From NCBI GenBank assembly GCA_018873245.2, contig JAEMBT020000004.1, positions 12,160,418 to 12,224,417 of the forward strand: DNA of 64,000 bases, in the 5' to 3' direction. The DNA is from Archegozetes longisetosus. Lineage: Eukaryota; Arthropoda; Arachnida; Sarcoptiformes; Trhypochthoniidae. Under the pieces are notes generated by a model. That model did not search any database, was not told the DNA's origin, and saw nothing but the letters and a program-made list of their open reading frames with translations. Numbering within the stretch: position 1 is the first letter of the stretch; each line of letters opens with the position of its first letter. Shown one piece after another: positions 1-14,100 of the stretch. Made by a program: the position numbers and the translations under genes.

Positions 1-1079
1 GGTCACGCAAAACATAATTTGGACAAACAAGTGATGAATCTATGGATCAATGTTTAGATTTGTTTTAGTTAAACAACTAGTCAATTAATGAATTACCTCA
101 TAATCACGAAAAAGTTGTTTAACAAAGAAGGCCCAACCGATGGCAAAGAATAGCATCTGTTAAATGATCAGAAAATAAAATTAATCGTAATTAAAATTAG
201 TACTTATTAAAGAAATGAGTGATAAATAATTACCTGTGTTATGAACACAATCAAAGTGTCAACTATTATAAAACCCATCGGTTCATTCATGAGATGTTTT
301 TCATTCAATTAAAACGAGTGTCAACTTTTTATTGAGTCAAGATTATCACAAAAGGATCCCAATTATTTAACGATAACTAATTTTTGGTTAATTTGACTAT
401 CTAAAAGTTAATTAAGTTTTACATAACGTTTGTCTTTGTATTGAAAAATATGATTTAGTCATAAATATTGCCTAAAACGATGTTACAAAAAACAATTCGT
501 AACTGACTGTTTGGTTAGATTCAAACCAATTCCTTCATAACAATTAAGTCAATACGAGTTAACTCAACATATTTTTGTTCAATTAACTTAAATGTTATTT
601 TTAATTTGTCACTAATTTGGTTTATAATTAAATGGGTTTGTGTTCATTTTTCAGTTCATAAATAAATTGTTCAAAACTGACGTATACTATTAAAGATAAA
701 AATGAATAAAAGTACTAACTGCAATTTTCAAAATGCACTCCAAATGCTTACAACATAAGAATACAGTTAACGCTTTTAGCGCAAGTCAACTAATGATGAA
801 ACACGAATCAAATTGGATTTTTGTACATCAATTATGTCAATGATTGCACTTTTCAAATGTGTTTCGAAAATAGCATTAAGATAGATAAGGATTAATAGTA
901 AAATGCAAACTTTAGACGAGAGTAAAAAGTTGTCATCTCAACCCTTCAGTTTGAAGTAGACAATGATTCATTATTCTTTTTATCTGATGCCTGAATCAGT
1001 TTCTTTTCGAAAACTCCACCGAATGGTTTCAATTTTTGACCTCAACATCAAATAGTTTAAAGAATTAGACTTTACTAAT

Positions 1080-1966
1080 AAGGGAGTAGGGAACTGTGGA
1101 GGTCGACATTTTAATGAAAATTTTTTTATGAAACAAGTATTATATGTTTAGTTTAATGCGGTTCTTATAACAATTAGGACCCGATAAATATTTAGAAATC
1201 ATACAAATAAATGGAGTGAAGTCGGACTAATGAGTCTAAGGGGGTTCTCGACCCTCCACCTCCAAGTATGATGATCATTAGATTCAGTTCACCGAGATGA
1301 ACATTTTAATACCACATTTGACCACTTCCAACCCGAACCTGACTACTTCTGGCAAACTTCCGACGGAAGTGGCTGACCCCGCCAAGTGATATATCGTCGG
1401 ACTCAGGATATCAAACTGAGCATTTTGATACCCCACTTGATCAATTATCACAAGCAGTTCTCGAGATATCCATTTTTGTTTGGTTTAGTACCTCGTAATG
1501 GATAAACCTGGATTTAGAGAGTCATAACCCAAACAAGCCTGATATAAATTAAGGTTGAATATCTCGAGAACTACTTCAATATCAAGTTAGGTATCAAAAT
1601 GCTCAGTTCGATGTCCTGAGTCCAACGATATATCACTTGGCGGGGTCAGCTACTTCCGTCGGGAGTTTGCCAGAAGTAGTCAGGTTCGGGTTGGAAGTGG
1701 TCAAGTGTGGTATTAAAATGTTCATCTCGGTGAACTGAATCTAATGATCATCATACTTGGAGGTGGAGGGTCGAGAACCCCCTTAGACTCATTAGCCCGA
1801 CTTCACTCCATTTATTTGTATATGATTTCTAAATATTTATCGGGTCCTAATTGTTATAAGAACCGCATTAAGCAGAAACGAATAGCTTAAATTTTCTAAA
1901 CATATAATACTTGTTTCGTAAAAAAATTCATTAAAATGTCAGCCTCTACAATTCCCTACTCTTCCT
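1080..1966. repeat. Foldback element 1 (near-perfect palindrome, arms about 400 bp)
   Basis: Bases 1080-1472 are the reverse complement of 1557-1966 with few mismatches and a spacer of about 85 bp. Conserved blocks include CACCTCCAAGTATGATGATC on the left and its complement on the right. The right arm carries one patch of about 24 bp near 1873-1896 that the left arm lacks. No coding frame is present. The structure fits a foldback-type or MITE-like DNA element, and a transcript across it would form a long double-stranded RNA. I could not find a clear target-site duplication. Confidence 0.88.
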
Positions 1967-3233
1967 TGTAAGAATTGTTTGAATTGGAAAGAAACTATTC
2001 TGAGATAGAGTTTTGTTATCGCCGCCTGACCTATATTAAACTTAAAGATACTCATTTGAAATTGTTTCAGACCAATTCTTACAATCATTAAGTGTTCGTG
2101 TGTTGAATATCTGTTATTTCTTTTAGGTCTGCATCAAATTTTGATGTAAAACATAAGGCGGCGCTATAGAGATAGAATTGTGAAATTTCATAACAATTTT
2201 CAGGTTAATTCTATAGAGTTTTGGAACTTTGTATGCCTTACACGCCACTCAACTTCATAACAGGCATTACAATTGCTGGCAAGCATTACAATTCTTGTCT
2301 AAAATATGTTCATTTAATTAGATTTTAACTTTCGAATCGTAACTTTACAAAACTTGAATAAGTAGTTGTACGTAAGGCTGACTTTTTGAAAGTCAAAACT
2401 GTTAGTGTTTGGCATTAATAGCAATCCCCACCAAATCGATTGAATGAATGTAAACTTTCTCAATAATGTAATCTGATACTTGCATAAGAACTTTGAAACT
2501 ACTGTGTATTTGAAGAATAGAAGAGAATATTGTTAAAATTAAATTGATCTAGAACTTTCTAAGAACTAGACTTAAAATAAGTCGAAGAACAATGAGTGAA
2601 ATTTAAGTCTCTAATTTAGTGAATAGGTATTAAATTTTATTTTGCTCTGAAGATTCTTTTTGAGTGACATTTTTGTTTGCCTAGCATTTAAAGTAAAGTA
2701 GATTAGGAAAATAATACAATGTAACGCAATCAACTAAGTAATGGCGCAAAACATTCCTAAAATTTCGTAAGTTAGGTAACAATACAAAATATTATGTCAT
2801 ATTATGTAGATGTAAATGAATACATTTATTTGAATAGAGTAATATTGATAGATAAATCAATACTTTTGTGCTGTAGGATTGAGCCAAGAGAATTTGATGA
2901 GTTGCATTTATTCCAAGCCTTATAAGACTTTTATAAAAGTAGAGCTAATTGTATGGATGGTTCTAAATAAAGTAAGACTTAATATAACTAAGGAAAAGTC
3001 AAACCACCAATAGATATGTGCGTTCACTCACTTAATTGACTTGTAAGAGCATAAAAGGCTGATTTATTCGCATTCTTTTATCGCTTATAAAAACTGAGCG
3101 AACGTGAATTGCAACAGCAACAATTTTGCCCAACTTTTCATTCGAGCTGAACATTGCAAAAATATTCAAACTCTGAATGAACCGAAACTGTATCTATTAA
3201 GATAAAGTTGTAGGCAGTAGTTGATTATAAAAG

Positions 3234-3828
3234 ACTTAATCAAATTTGGCCTAATTGGCCACCAACACAGTACAGGTATCGAGTTAAGACTTATGAACAG
3301 TAGAATCAGAAGCAAGAAAAATTTCTCAAGAATATGATGGCTGATAGGAGATATGAATTTTTAAAGATCGGCATCTAAAAAATTAAATTTCATCAAAAAG
3401 GGGTACTGGACCTGCCTAAGAGACCGTAACTCACTTGACACTGGAGACTCTCTGCTTAAGTCTCCAGAGCGGATCTTATTTGAGAGAATACCACCCGAAA
3501 CCTCCCTTCAGCAATGATGACGCAGCCATTAGCAAAAGAAAAATCTCGGTGGCTTCTGTATGCATTTTCAAATGTGATCAAAATACTTTATGGTGTCTAT
3601 CAATAAGGTTTTTGCTTAATCGTTCTTAAAAAAGATGATCAAAATTTTTATTTTTTAGTTCTTTAGGTATCAATCATTAAAAATTCATATCTTCTGCCAG
3701 CCTTCCTGTTAGCCATTGTATTGTTGAAATTTTGTTTGTACTTTCAATTCTACTGTTCATAAGCTTTAATTTGACACCCGTATTGGCTGTGGGTGATTAG
3801 GCCACATGCCTATATGCTTGTGATTAAG
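3234..3828. repeat. Foldback element 2 (diverged inverted repeat)
   Basis: The left arm (about 3234-3400) and right arm (about 3632-3828) are inverted copies with clear but imperfect matches, for example CTACTGTTCATAAG on the right against CTTATGAACAGTAG on the left, and AAAAATTCATATCT against AGATATGAATTTTT. The centre (about 3400-3630) is unique and includes an 8-bp stem, CTGGAGAC paired with GTCTCCAG, near 3440-3466. The arms are more diverged than in the element at 1080-1966 and share no terminal sequence with it, so this looks like a different, older family. Confidence 0.75.
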
Positions 3829-6800
3829 CTCTTTGTTAAGGAGAAAATTGAGAATTTGGTTTCATATAATTACTTGATTATGGAAACTTGACTCGTTGCA
3901 GAAGCTTATGATAAGCCGATTTCGAGATTTCTGAAAGGGTACTGGGTCGATACTATTAACTTTGGTTTATGATTGAATCGATGAAGTTGTCGTTAAAACT
4001 TCATTTACCTGATCATTTTAAAGTAGATATCCGTGTAATAGTGAAAAGCTCATGCAAAAATTTTTGAAGTATGTGTCATATTGATCTCGAAAGATTAATG
4101 AAACATAAAAGGTATGTGATTGCAAAACTCGTAACAACTAAGTGAGATGTATGATACCCCCACAGAAAAGTCAACAATTAAGGTAAAACAAAGCAAGACA
4201 CGAACGGCATATTTTTCAGCTAAAATTGACATCAAATTGACAACCTTTTATTGACAAAAGTTTGCAGGTATTAAAGTTGTGTTTAGAACAAGTTGCTTTA
4301 AAACATTGGAGTCATCAATCAGTTTGAATTGTCACTACTACACTTTTCACAAAATTGTGCGTCTCATTCGATTAAAAATTCAATTTAGTTGAAAGCATTA
4401 CAGATAAGGTCTCGAATTTTTGTATATTGTTCACTTATAAGAATTACAATTTATCTGGTGATCCCTTCCAAACTTTATAGATAATTCTCAATTTTTATTT
4501 CTTAGAAAAAATTATAATCATTTACAGAAATGTGGATTTGACGTTCAATTTGTCTTTGACGCAAAGACAACCCAATGAATGTTTTACTTGATATCGCCTT
4601 AAAAAAGTGCATCATGTACGCAATATTTATGAAGACTGTCAATAAAAAGGATAAAACCTGAGTCGAGATGTGGTTTGGATTCACAGTTTAGTCATGAAGT
4701 TTTCTTTTATACTTGACTTAGATTTACGCACATTTTTGCTCATATTTTATCGCAAACTTTTTTACACAAATAATATTTGCGTTAAATAACAAATATAAAT
4801 GTTTTTTTGAGCTGAAATGCATGCGAATGTGTGACTAAATACATGTGAAAGAAAAACAACAGCTAACATACTTTATTTGTCAAATAACAATATGAAATGA
4901 CAATTTCTTAAACAGGAACGTTCAACTATTTAGATTGAACTGTGCCAACGATCAGTTTCTATGATCGATCGAATGAGAGAAACCTTTGAAAAAGTTTTTT
5001 ATTATATTCATAATAATAATAATAATAACTATCTTCAACTTATGCACAATAATAATTACACAATAATTATTGCTCGGAAACATAACTGTAAGAGGTAGGA
5101 GTGAAGCCTTTAGTTTTGTATTATTAAAAGTTTCGCTCATGTGTTATTATCGTAAGTGTTCTGCGAACCAATTTCTTATGGTTTCACATCAACAATATTT
5201 TGTACTAACATTGTTCAAGTATCAATTGGTTTCCAACAATAGCTGCAATAGCTCCAACAAATATAACGACAAAATAATCAAATATCAATCTTTCTCATCT
5301 TATTTCAATTAAGACCAGAAGAACTACAATAAGACCCACTTTCAACTATTTTCACGCGTGAAACCTTCGAACTTATAAGAGGAGGACCTATTCCTTGCTT
5401 AGTTCCCAGATAAATGAGTGGTTGATAGATCCGATCTGTTAAACCAGGTTCGTATTTGCACTTAAGCATCATTTCTTAAGCAATACTTGAGCAGTAAAAT
5501 ACTGTCAGCATTAGTTTTGCTCAAGCAATGAAAGCTCTCTCAATTTTCTAATTCTTAAAAACTTTCATGAGAAATCTTACATTGATTGAAACTATTGAGC
5601 TTATTAAAAGACTTTTACAATCTCATCTTAAGCCTACTTTTATTTGATTTTTAGGTTTTAACTTGTATTTTTAATACTAGAAGTAGTTAATGAACAGGCA
5701 CTGAACTAATTTGCTTAAGTAATGCTGTTAGCCTTATTGCTGATGGAAGCTAGCTTAAGAAGGCTATTTAACTTGGTTGCTCAAGTCAAGTTGAGTCTGT
5801 TCGCATTGATACCTAGCAATACTTGTTGCTTAAGTTAACTAACTTAAGCAAAATGCTCGTGGCATATTACTTAGCTCATGTTTGAACTCAAACTCAACTT
5901 TGATCTTTCAAACATTTCTAACTGAAAGTGGCACCTTTGCAGAAGCTTTGATACGAATAATATAAATATGAAGTTCACGTTTAAGTTAGAAATTTATTGA
6001 ACAATACCCCAGTTACATGACAATCAGGTGGTTTGTTCGTTCTTATAAAACGAGTACAAGCTTTTTTGCTCACAATATCAGAACAATGTATACAAATGAG
6101 TACCATTTTTCATAGCGTCTTCTTTCAGTTACTCTAAAATATTGAGCTATTCTCTTGAAGCAAAAATTTCTGAAAAGAGCGCGTATAACCATAAAATGTG
6201 AAATTTGCAGCAAAATTATATAAAAGGTGAGAAAAATTAGAATTGACAAATGAACTGAAAATCCAAAATAACAGTTAGCAAAGTAAATGGCATAAAAGCA
6301 AAGTATCAACGTATTTAAAAAAAAACTAAGCATAATTAGGTTTCACGATCACATATCCAAATTTGGCTGATTTTAAGTACATTTTTAAGAATATATACGC
6401 AGATGTAATATAGAGTAATGAATTGATAAGTATTAGCATTTACTAACGATTGACATAATAAAAGCTCTAAAGTTGAAAGACCAAAAATCACCTCGTGTTT
6501 ACAGCTGGTTGATTGAACTTCAAATATGGTTAGGTAACTAAGAAAATGCATTTGACTATCTATTTTTATTGGCTTACCTTCACTTTTAAGTAATGATCTT
6601 TAATATGTAAATGACTAGTACCAATCGCGAAAACTTTATTCATCTCTATTGAAAAATTGTTATCATCCATAAAGTTTTCATAATATTTTATCTTCTTTCA
6701 AAAGTTTGCCTTTATTTTGGCTCTAATGACCTTTTATTCACATTATTTTGGTCTATGACCCCAAGTACGAAACAATTTGCTGTCAGCAACGAGCATGTAT

Positions 6801-8169
6801 TCAACTTTACGTTTCCATTGAAATGACGTTATGAGAAATTACGTAAAGTCAAATTAGTCTATAAGATGTAAAATACCAACATAATTAACCTTAGTGAGGC
6901 AACATTAGGCAGAAATAACATGTCAATTAGCTAAGGTTAATTTGTTGATGGAGGATAAGTTTACATACTCCTTACCTTATGTGATATGATAGGTAAAAGT
7001 TTAATATCTTAAAAACTTTTTGCTTCTGAAAAAAATTTATGAATGTTCGAATTGAATAGACCAAGATAAATATGTATACCTACTTCGATCTAAATCTGAT
7101 TATGGGCAGTTCTCCAAAGAAACTTGGCCAGCTATAAATTTGTTTTCATTTTATTTGTTTAATTCAGATTTTCATTTCAAAAAATAGTTTGGATTTTATA
7201 TAATGATTTACCAAAGCTTCAACTTACGATCCAATGGCAAAATAAAAGTTAATTAACTTCTAGTTGGATAGTTATTCTTATGGTAATCAATATATTGGAC
7301 TCCAGGTTTTGCGAGCAAGCCTTACAAAACTGTTAACTGTCAATACTTTGCATTATATCTATGAAAATAGGTATTGCTTTCGTACATTTTCTGCTTTAAA
7401 AAACTAAATAAAATGTTTTGTATCGCTTAATTTAAATTAAACCAAACGTTTACGAACCATATTGGAATGCTTCTTAACTTTCTAATTAATAAATTGAATG
7501 ATAATAACTTGAAACAAGCAAAAGTAAGCGAAACTCGAGTTAAGCGAATACTTTTCTCGTGTTTTTCTCAGTTGAATGGTTTGGGTGACGCACCACTTCT
7601 TGGCAGAACTCCACACATGTGATTGTAAAACTGAAAAATTGATTTTATTGATTTAAAAACTTAAAACACAATCAATACTAGATTAACTAAAAATCTGGTA
7701 ACATCAAATTTTTCTATTCAAGTATGATATCGAATACCAGCATAAATTTAATCTGAAAACTATTCTCAAGTTGCCAACTACTGAAGACATCCGGCTTTTA
7801 GTGCGCATTGGTTCTCAAAAGTAGAATGTTTGTTCGCGTGTAAGCTCTTACAGTACAGAAAGCTTTGGGTCAATATTTTGGTCATTTAAACTTATTTATA
7901 ACCACATTAATCGTTGATAAGTGAATTAAGCTCTGCATTGTTTAGCAAATACTAATTTGATAATACTTTAGAATATACGCTAAGGTTAATACAAATGCTT
8001 TAATTTAATGAAGAGAAAAAGTTTTACAGTTTTATTGTTCTTATATTTAGACTAAACTGAAATTTGAGAATAATCATTTCAGTAATAAACTTGAAGGAAA
8101 TAATGATTCTATAAAATAGAAAACTAATACTTAATGATAAGAATGACAAATAAAATGATTCGCATCACA

Positions 8170-11100
8170 TTAAATTAGACCCAATTTTGCTTTAGTTTTG
8201 GTTTTCTTGCGAACAGTTTCTAAGTTCCTTTCCTTCCACATCGATTTTCTCAGCTTAATAGGTCTGCTGCCAACGTATTTACCTGAAAATCAAATTAATA
8301 AGCATTTCAATTATGAATTGAGGCACAGAAAAATCTATTATTAAACAAAGTCACTCAACGCGATGCAATGCGTTGCAAAACTTAATAGCTTTAAGACTAA
8401 TCCGATAAAAATTACTGAAACACGAAAAAAAATTGTAACAAAAAGCAAATCGTCAGCACAATATTGTTGAGAGGGTGTAAAACAATATTCGCGTTGTCTA
8501 CGCAACAAAAACTCACCCAAACAAAAATTTGACTATTGAAATATTGGCCAAGTGGTTGCATTTAATATATAAAGACCTAAGCTTAGACTATTTAGGTGTG
8601 ACTTAAGTGTGACAAATAGAATCCTAAAATCTTTAGAATTTAAACCATTGGAGCTGACGTAAGACCACATAAAAGCGTCTTAAGGTGCATTCGAATGCAA
8701 ATACAGTTTTAATAACATTACCACTTTTGAAAAGACTCGTAAGACTGAATCGTAGTTAGAAAAATGACGTTATACCACACAAACATAGGTGCAAACATAG
8801 AAACCAATATGAATACAACTAGTGGTTCAGTAATTGACTAAAATTGGAGCACTTCGTATTATTTCTGATTATTCCAATAGAAACAAAATTGAGCAAAAAT
8901 ACTAGCAACATAAGTTGAACCAACTCAAGTAATTTCATTTGTTTTTGTTCTCCAAATGTTTGGGGCACAAATGTCATTTCTATCAGTATTGAAACATTTT
9001 TACCAGATATAGTGCCATCCATTTTGGTTGACTTATTCACGAACAAAATTGAGAATTCGGTTTTATCATATGACAATATTTCGTCATATGAACTGTTGTT
9101 TTGATATAATAGCTCTCTATGTGTGAAGCAATGACCTTTCAATTTGATGGTATGATTTTAGGTTAGCATAAGTATTCAAATATATGATATTTTGATATGA
9201 TGTTTGAAACTGAATCTAAGATCTATATTGAAAGAGTAGCCATAATAAACAGCGAACAGATTGGTTATGTCTTAGTTTAAGTATTAGTACAAGTATGAAA
9301 GCCTTTCCTTACATGGAGCCACTTCTTATAGATTGAAACATGAGAAAAATGAAGAGTTCGACAAATATCTGTTAATCAACAAAACATTCTGTATTTGATT
9401 CCGCTCGAGTAGACCTTTAGCTAAACGGAATGTAAGTTTATTGCTTTAGTTTCCAACATGAAAAGGCGTCAACACATCAGATCAGTACAAGAATAGGCTC
9501 TCGTGTTCTAATGAGCTGTCGAATTAGAGGGCACTCAACAATTTCTAAGAAGTATCAAAAAATGTGTACCAAATTAAGTGAATGTTTTGCCACCATAATG
9601 CAAATACTAACTTCTACCTCAAAAATGTCTTAAACTTTGCGCCATGTCATGCACTCATTTCTATCAAAAAATAACATTCAAATAAAGAATATTTGAAAAA
9701 GTTTGTAAATCAAAAGAACAATTATTTGGTCAACTATTTAAAGGTTTTAGTTGATGTATCTTGTTTATAACCCAGAAATTGAATTAATGCACTGACAAAA
9801 TGGTAACAGTATAATCGAATGAAACTTTGAGACAACTGAATATTTATACAAAGTATGATTCTCTCTTATAAGCTGATCATAGAGTAGTCAGTTAAATAAA
9901 TGCAATCTGTTTTGGACGACTTCAGTATATAAGATATGGACTTTGAATAATGTATTTGGCTCTCCAACAAATTGGAAGCTATGATGTTTGGCAATAGCAA
10001 CAAAAGTAAATTACTATAAAAGGACCAAATAAAAAAATTCTGGAAGCAGCAAAACAACTGCGTAACGAAATCGAAAGGGAGGGTAACATTACCGTTTACT
10101 TCTGATTTATTTGAATTTCTCAAATTTTTTTCATCTGTTCTTCGTAATAATAGTACCGTACGATAAGGTATTCGAACTTATGTCACGTTAAACTCGTCTA
10201 ACTGTGGTTCATTTTCCGTCAGTATGTTATATAAAAACATATTTTGAATATCGTACCGAACTCGTCAGATACTTCAACTTCATTGTCTTGGATGATTGAA
10301 CTTTAAAGATCGTCAAAGTTTTTTAGGATGTGGGTTGAGAATAGAACTCGAAATATTTGCGACATAAAACAGTAATTCTACCGAAGAGCTGCTTTTATAA
10401 AAAAAACAAGGCTTTTGTACCTTCCATTGAAACTTTTCATATTAAGTTTTAAATTTTAATCATTATATCCGGTGCCGTGGTTATTTAAAGTAGAGGCACA
10501 CCCACATCACGGCCCGATTTCGTACTTTAAGGTCTATCAAATTTCAAATACGTCAATTAAACACTCAAGAATCAAAATTCATTTCTTAACATGAATATTG
10601 ATCATCAGTTCAAAGTTATAAGCTCAACAACTATTTCAGAAACTTGAAAGTCAATTTTGTAGCAGGATTATACCTTAATAAGAGAAAATTTAAATTGCTT
10701 ACTTTTGTGGCCTGCTAACTTAGAATTTAGCCGCTAGCTTAAAACGAGAGGGACTTTTATGCTTTAGATGAAAACCTTTCATTGTTTCTGATCATTTTAA
10801 TGCTCAGAATATTAAGAGTATTCATACAGTAATCGATTTATGAAGTATTTTATTACAGTTACTAAATTTGATTAAAGTCAAGAATTTAAGGCCCAATACA
10901 TAATAGAGTACTAACAGTGAACATTGAATTTTTTTTCACTTTTCCTGTATTGTACGGAAAAATCAGACGATTATCCGTTTGTTTGCATGAAATTTGTTAC
11001 ACCTAAGAAGTTGCTCTAGCAAACTGCAGATTTTTGCGAGCATCAAGAGTTTCTACTCACTCAAATCTTGCGACTAGTATTTGCACTATTGCTCTGAATA

Positions 11101-14100
11101 CCAATATTGATTGTATTTTAATCTAATTTAAAGGTTTGCAATAGTTTGAATAGTTTTTTCAATTGTAGTCCAGTAATGTTTTAGAGTGAAAATAGCTGTT
11201 CATTTGAGCGTCAAATTGCACTCATTTACTAAAAGCGGAATATAATAGAAGAAAATTGTAATCAAACAAACAGTTAATTAGAAAAGCTATTTTCGTGTTT
11301 ACACGTATGTCAACAGTACAACTGAACATGATTTGTACTTTAAAAAGAAAATCTAATAATTAGTAGTCTTAATTGAAACCTATTGTGTTTGAACATAATC
11401 CAATAGATCCTTTGCCTCATTGAAAAGCAAAGATTATTCAATAGAACAGTAAATCGCTAACTAATGAAGTTTTGGTGCATATTCTTCTCGCAACTCACTC
11501 ATATAGTAATTGAATATTCATAAACTTTTCATCTCATTTTACATAACGAATAATTAACCGAAATGTTGTGTAACATCATTAAAAATGTTCCAAAATGAAA
11601 ACTGGTCAATAACTTTGTATTATTTTTATAGCCGTTCTATTCTATTGATACTAATTACTTGTCAGTTGCAGCTAAGAATTTCTTATAATCCGAGTCATAC
11701 CCATATAGAATACTAATCTGTGAACTAGCGATTGTTCACAACAATCAATTGAGACTTTGTTGAGGCAATTGAAAAGCTGTAATAATGAAATGATTTGATC
11801 GGATATTCTAACAAATGGCTAATGACTTACATAAGATGTGTGGGAGTAAAGCATACCTTAAGAACAACGATCTGAGGGATTAAGTAATAAGAATTAATTT
11901 ACAATAACAAATATACTTTATTATATGATAGAAAAAACTTTATCCTGTCTTGTAATATAGCGAAAGAGAGATAAAATAGAGTGTAAAAGTGCTGCAAATA
12001 ACTCGACATAACAATAGATCATTTTGGATACTCTAAACCTAAAGTTGTGGAAGCAGTTCACTCCTACTTCATTCATACATCAAAGCGATAGTTTGTGATT
12101 GGCTCAACTTCGAGAACACTTTCAACTATAAATTGAGCAGAGCTTTAACTCTAAGGAAACTTCATTCTTGGTTATGTCCATTCTCAGTCACTTTAATATT
12201 TGTTAGGATCAAAGTTTATGTTATCAGTCCTTAAAATAGCCTTTTTTTGTTCGTTAGTGTAAGAAATGTATATCATTTTCGTAACTTTCATCACTTTATT
12301 CATTGGTATATCGCGTTCAGCACCTATTGAGACAACAAAAACTAAGAAACTGATGCCAATTGATTTATCTAAACTCAGCAATGAATTACACGGCTCTTCA
12401 ATCTCCAAATTTGCCGACGCATCGAATATCATGAAACCATCACAACATTCAAAAATGTTGAACGTTGACTTATCAGCGCTCAGGATTCCGACATTCGACT
12501 CAATCAAACCGAAAGAAGACAACTCACTTCCGATAGATAATCCATTCAATCATAATCAGAAAAGTTTTGAAGATTTCAACCAACCAAACAGCTTTGAGAA
12601 TGAAATTCCAGATACAAGATACGATGAATATGTTCAACCCTTAAGGATAATACCACACAATCTGTACTTCAATTTATGGACGCCCGAAATACCTGGCAAT
12701 GACGCTTTGACTGACTTTTTGCATGAGGAATATAAAAACGGACGACTCGTTTCAAATGGAAAACGAGATTTTACTTCACTGGAATGGGAAGACAACGAGA
12801 TTCCTATATTTAACGATCAAACAAAGCCTTGCGTTTATGATATTCCAAAAGAATACGGAATTAATTGTGAAGACTTCATGAAATTAATCAATCATCCAAT
12901 GCATTACATAGGAAATGGAAATTTGGTCAAGAGGAATATGTTTCGGTCGATGGGTTGGGGACCGAGTGGCTCGCATATCAATATCCCATCAAAAATTGGT
13001 GCCAAAACGTCAAAGGATAATGTTTATAACAAAAGCCAAAGAAATCGACAAAAGCAAGGGAATCGTAAATCAAATGATCACCGATGGTCAGTACCACATC
13101 TGTTCGGTTCTTATTGATTATGAGTTAGTTTACTATTCTTTAACTCAATTTTCGATCTGTTTTCTGAGATCTGAATCATTTTTTCGTTCATAATCCTTTT
13201 TCAAGTACAACAATTGTAAAAAAATCATTTCAAACAATTTGAAACATGAGAAATGAGACTAATATTTCAACAGAAAGTCGTAAACAATGACAAAAATATC
13301 TTCTTATTTATAATAAAAAAATGTCTTTAAAAATTGTGGCAATTGGTTAGAGAGTAAAGCATAGCTATAACTATAATGTATTTTTCAATCTCAATGTTGT
13401 GTAATTTTGAGCACAAGTTAATTCAATCGTGTTATCAATAAACTATTAAGTTATTATTTACTTCAAGTACTGACCAATAAGTAAACTATTACTTACTTTA
13501 AATAAAAATAAAGTTCACTAAAAAAATTGAATCAAATTTATAGAAAAAATAGAGGAAAAGAGAAAATAAAAAAGAATAACAAACCGTTCATCTCCTTGAT
13601 GGCTCGCGCAAAGTCTTGTGGATCTTTAAAGCTGACGAAACCATAGCCTCTACTCTTATTGGTTCTCTTATCCCTAATTACTTTTGCTTTACTAAAAGAA
13701 GAGAATCTATTGAAAGCTCTGGCCAACACATCGTCGGTCACATCATTGCCGAGGTCGCCACAAAATATTCTAAAGTCATCAGGATCCCACTCCGACAACG
13801 ACTGGTCTTCCCAAATGGTTCCGCCGGCCATTCGCAACATCTTCTTAACTTTTTTGCCCTTTTCTCCCGTAGTATTTTTTGATTTCTTGTTATTTGTACT
13901 ACTGGTTGTATTGCTATTATTGACTTGTGTGGCCGTATGAGTTGAGGCAACGCTTGGCTGCTGTGAAGCGTTTTGAGCAGTCATTGGACTCACTGTGAAT
14001 CCCATTTGGTGCGAACTACTCGATGAATGAGTTTGACTATTAATTAAATAATTATTACTTTGTTGTTGTTGTGATTCATATGATGTCTGAATTTGATTAT

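Larger units (their letters stand above)
1..8169. other. Gene-poor intergenic stretch downstream of RBM42
   Basis: No open reading frame here shows a recognisable domain or a splice-consistent exon chain. The stretch is AT-rich and holds two foldback elements (1080-1966 and 3234-3828), a short (TAA)n microsatellite near 5009-5027, and an 11-bp perfect inverted repeat at 6884-6894 and 6931-6941. A hydrophobic minus-strand frame at 6070-6333 has an ATG but matched no family I know. Confidence 0.6.

Noticed and set aside
6070-6551. Two minus-strand hydrophobic frames that could be a chemoreceptor relic
   Set aside because: AT-rich DNA readily codes hydrophobic residues; no family signature, and the frames are not joined by usable splice sites.
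8819-9142. 107-codon minus-strand frame inside the RBM42 intron
   Set aside because: No ATG, no exon partner and no recognised domain.
13616-13950. Plus- and minus-strand frames overlapping RBM42 exon 2
   Set aside because: They are shadows of the RBM42 coding sequence in other frames.
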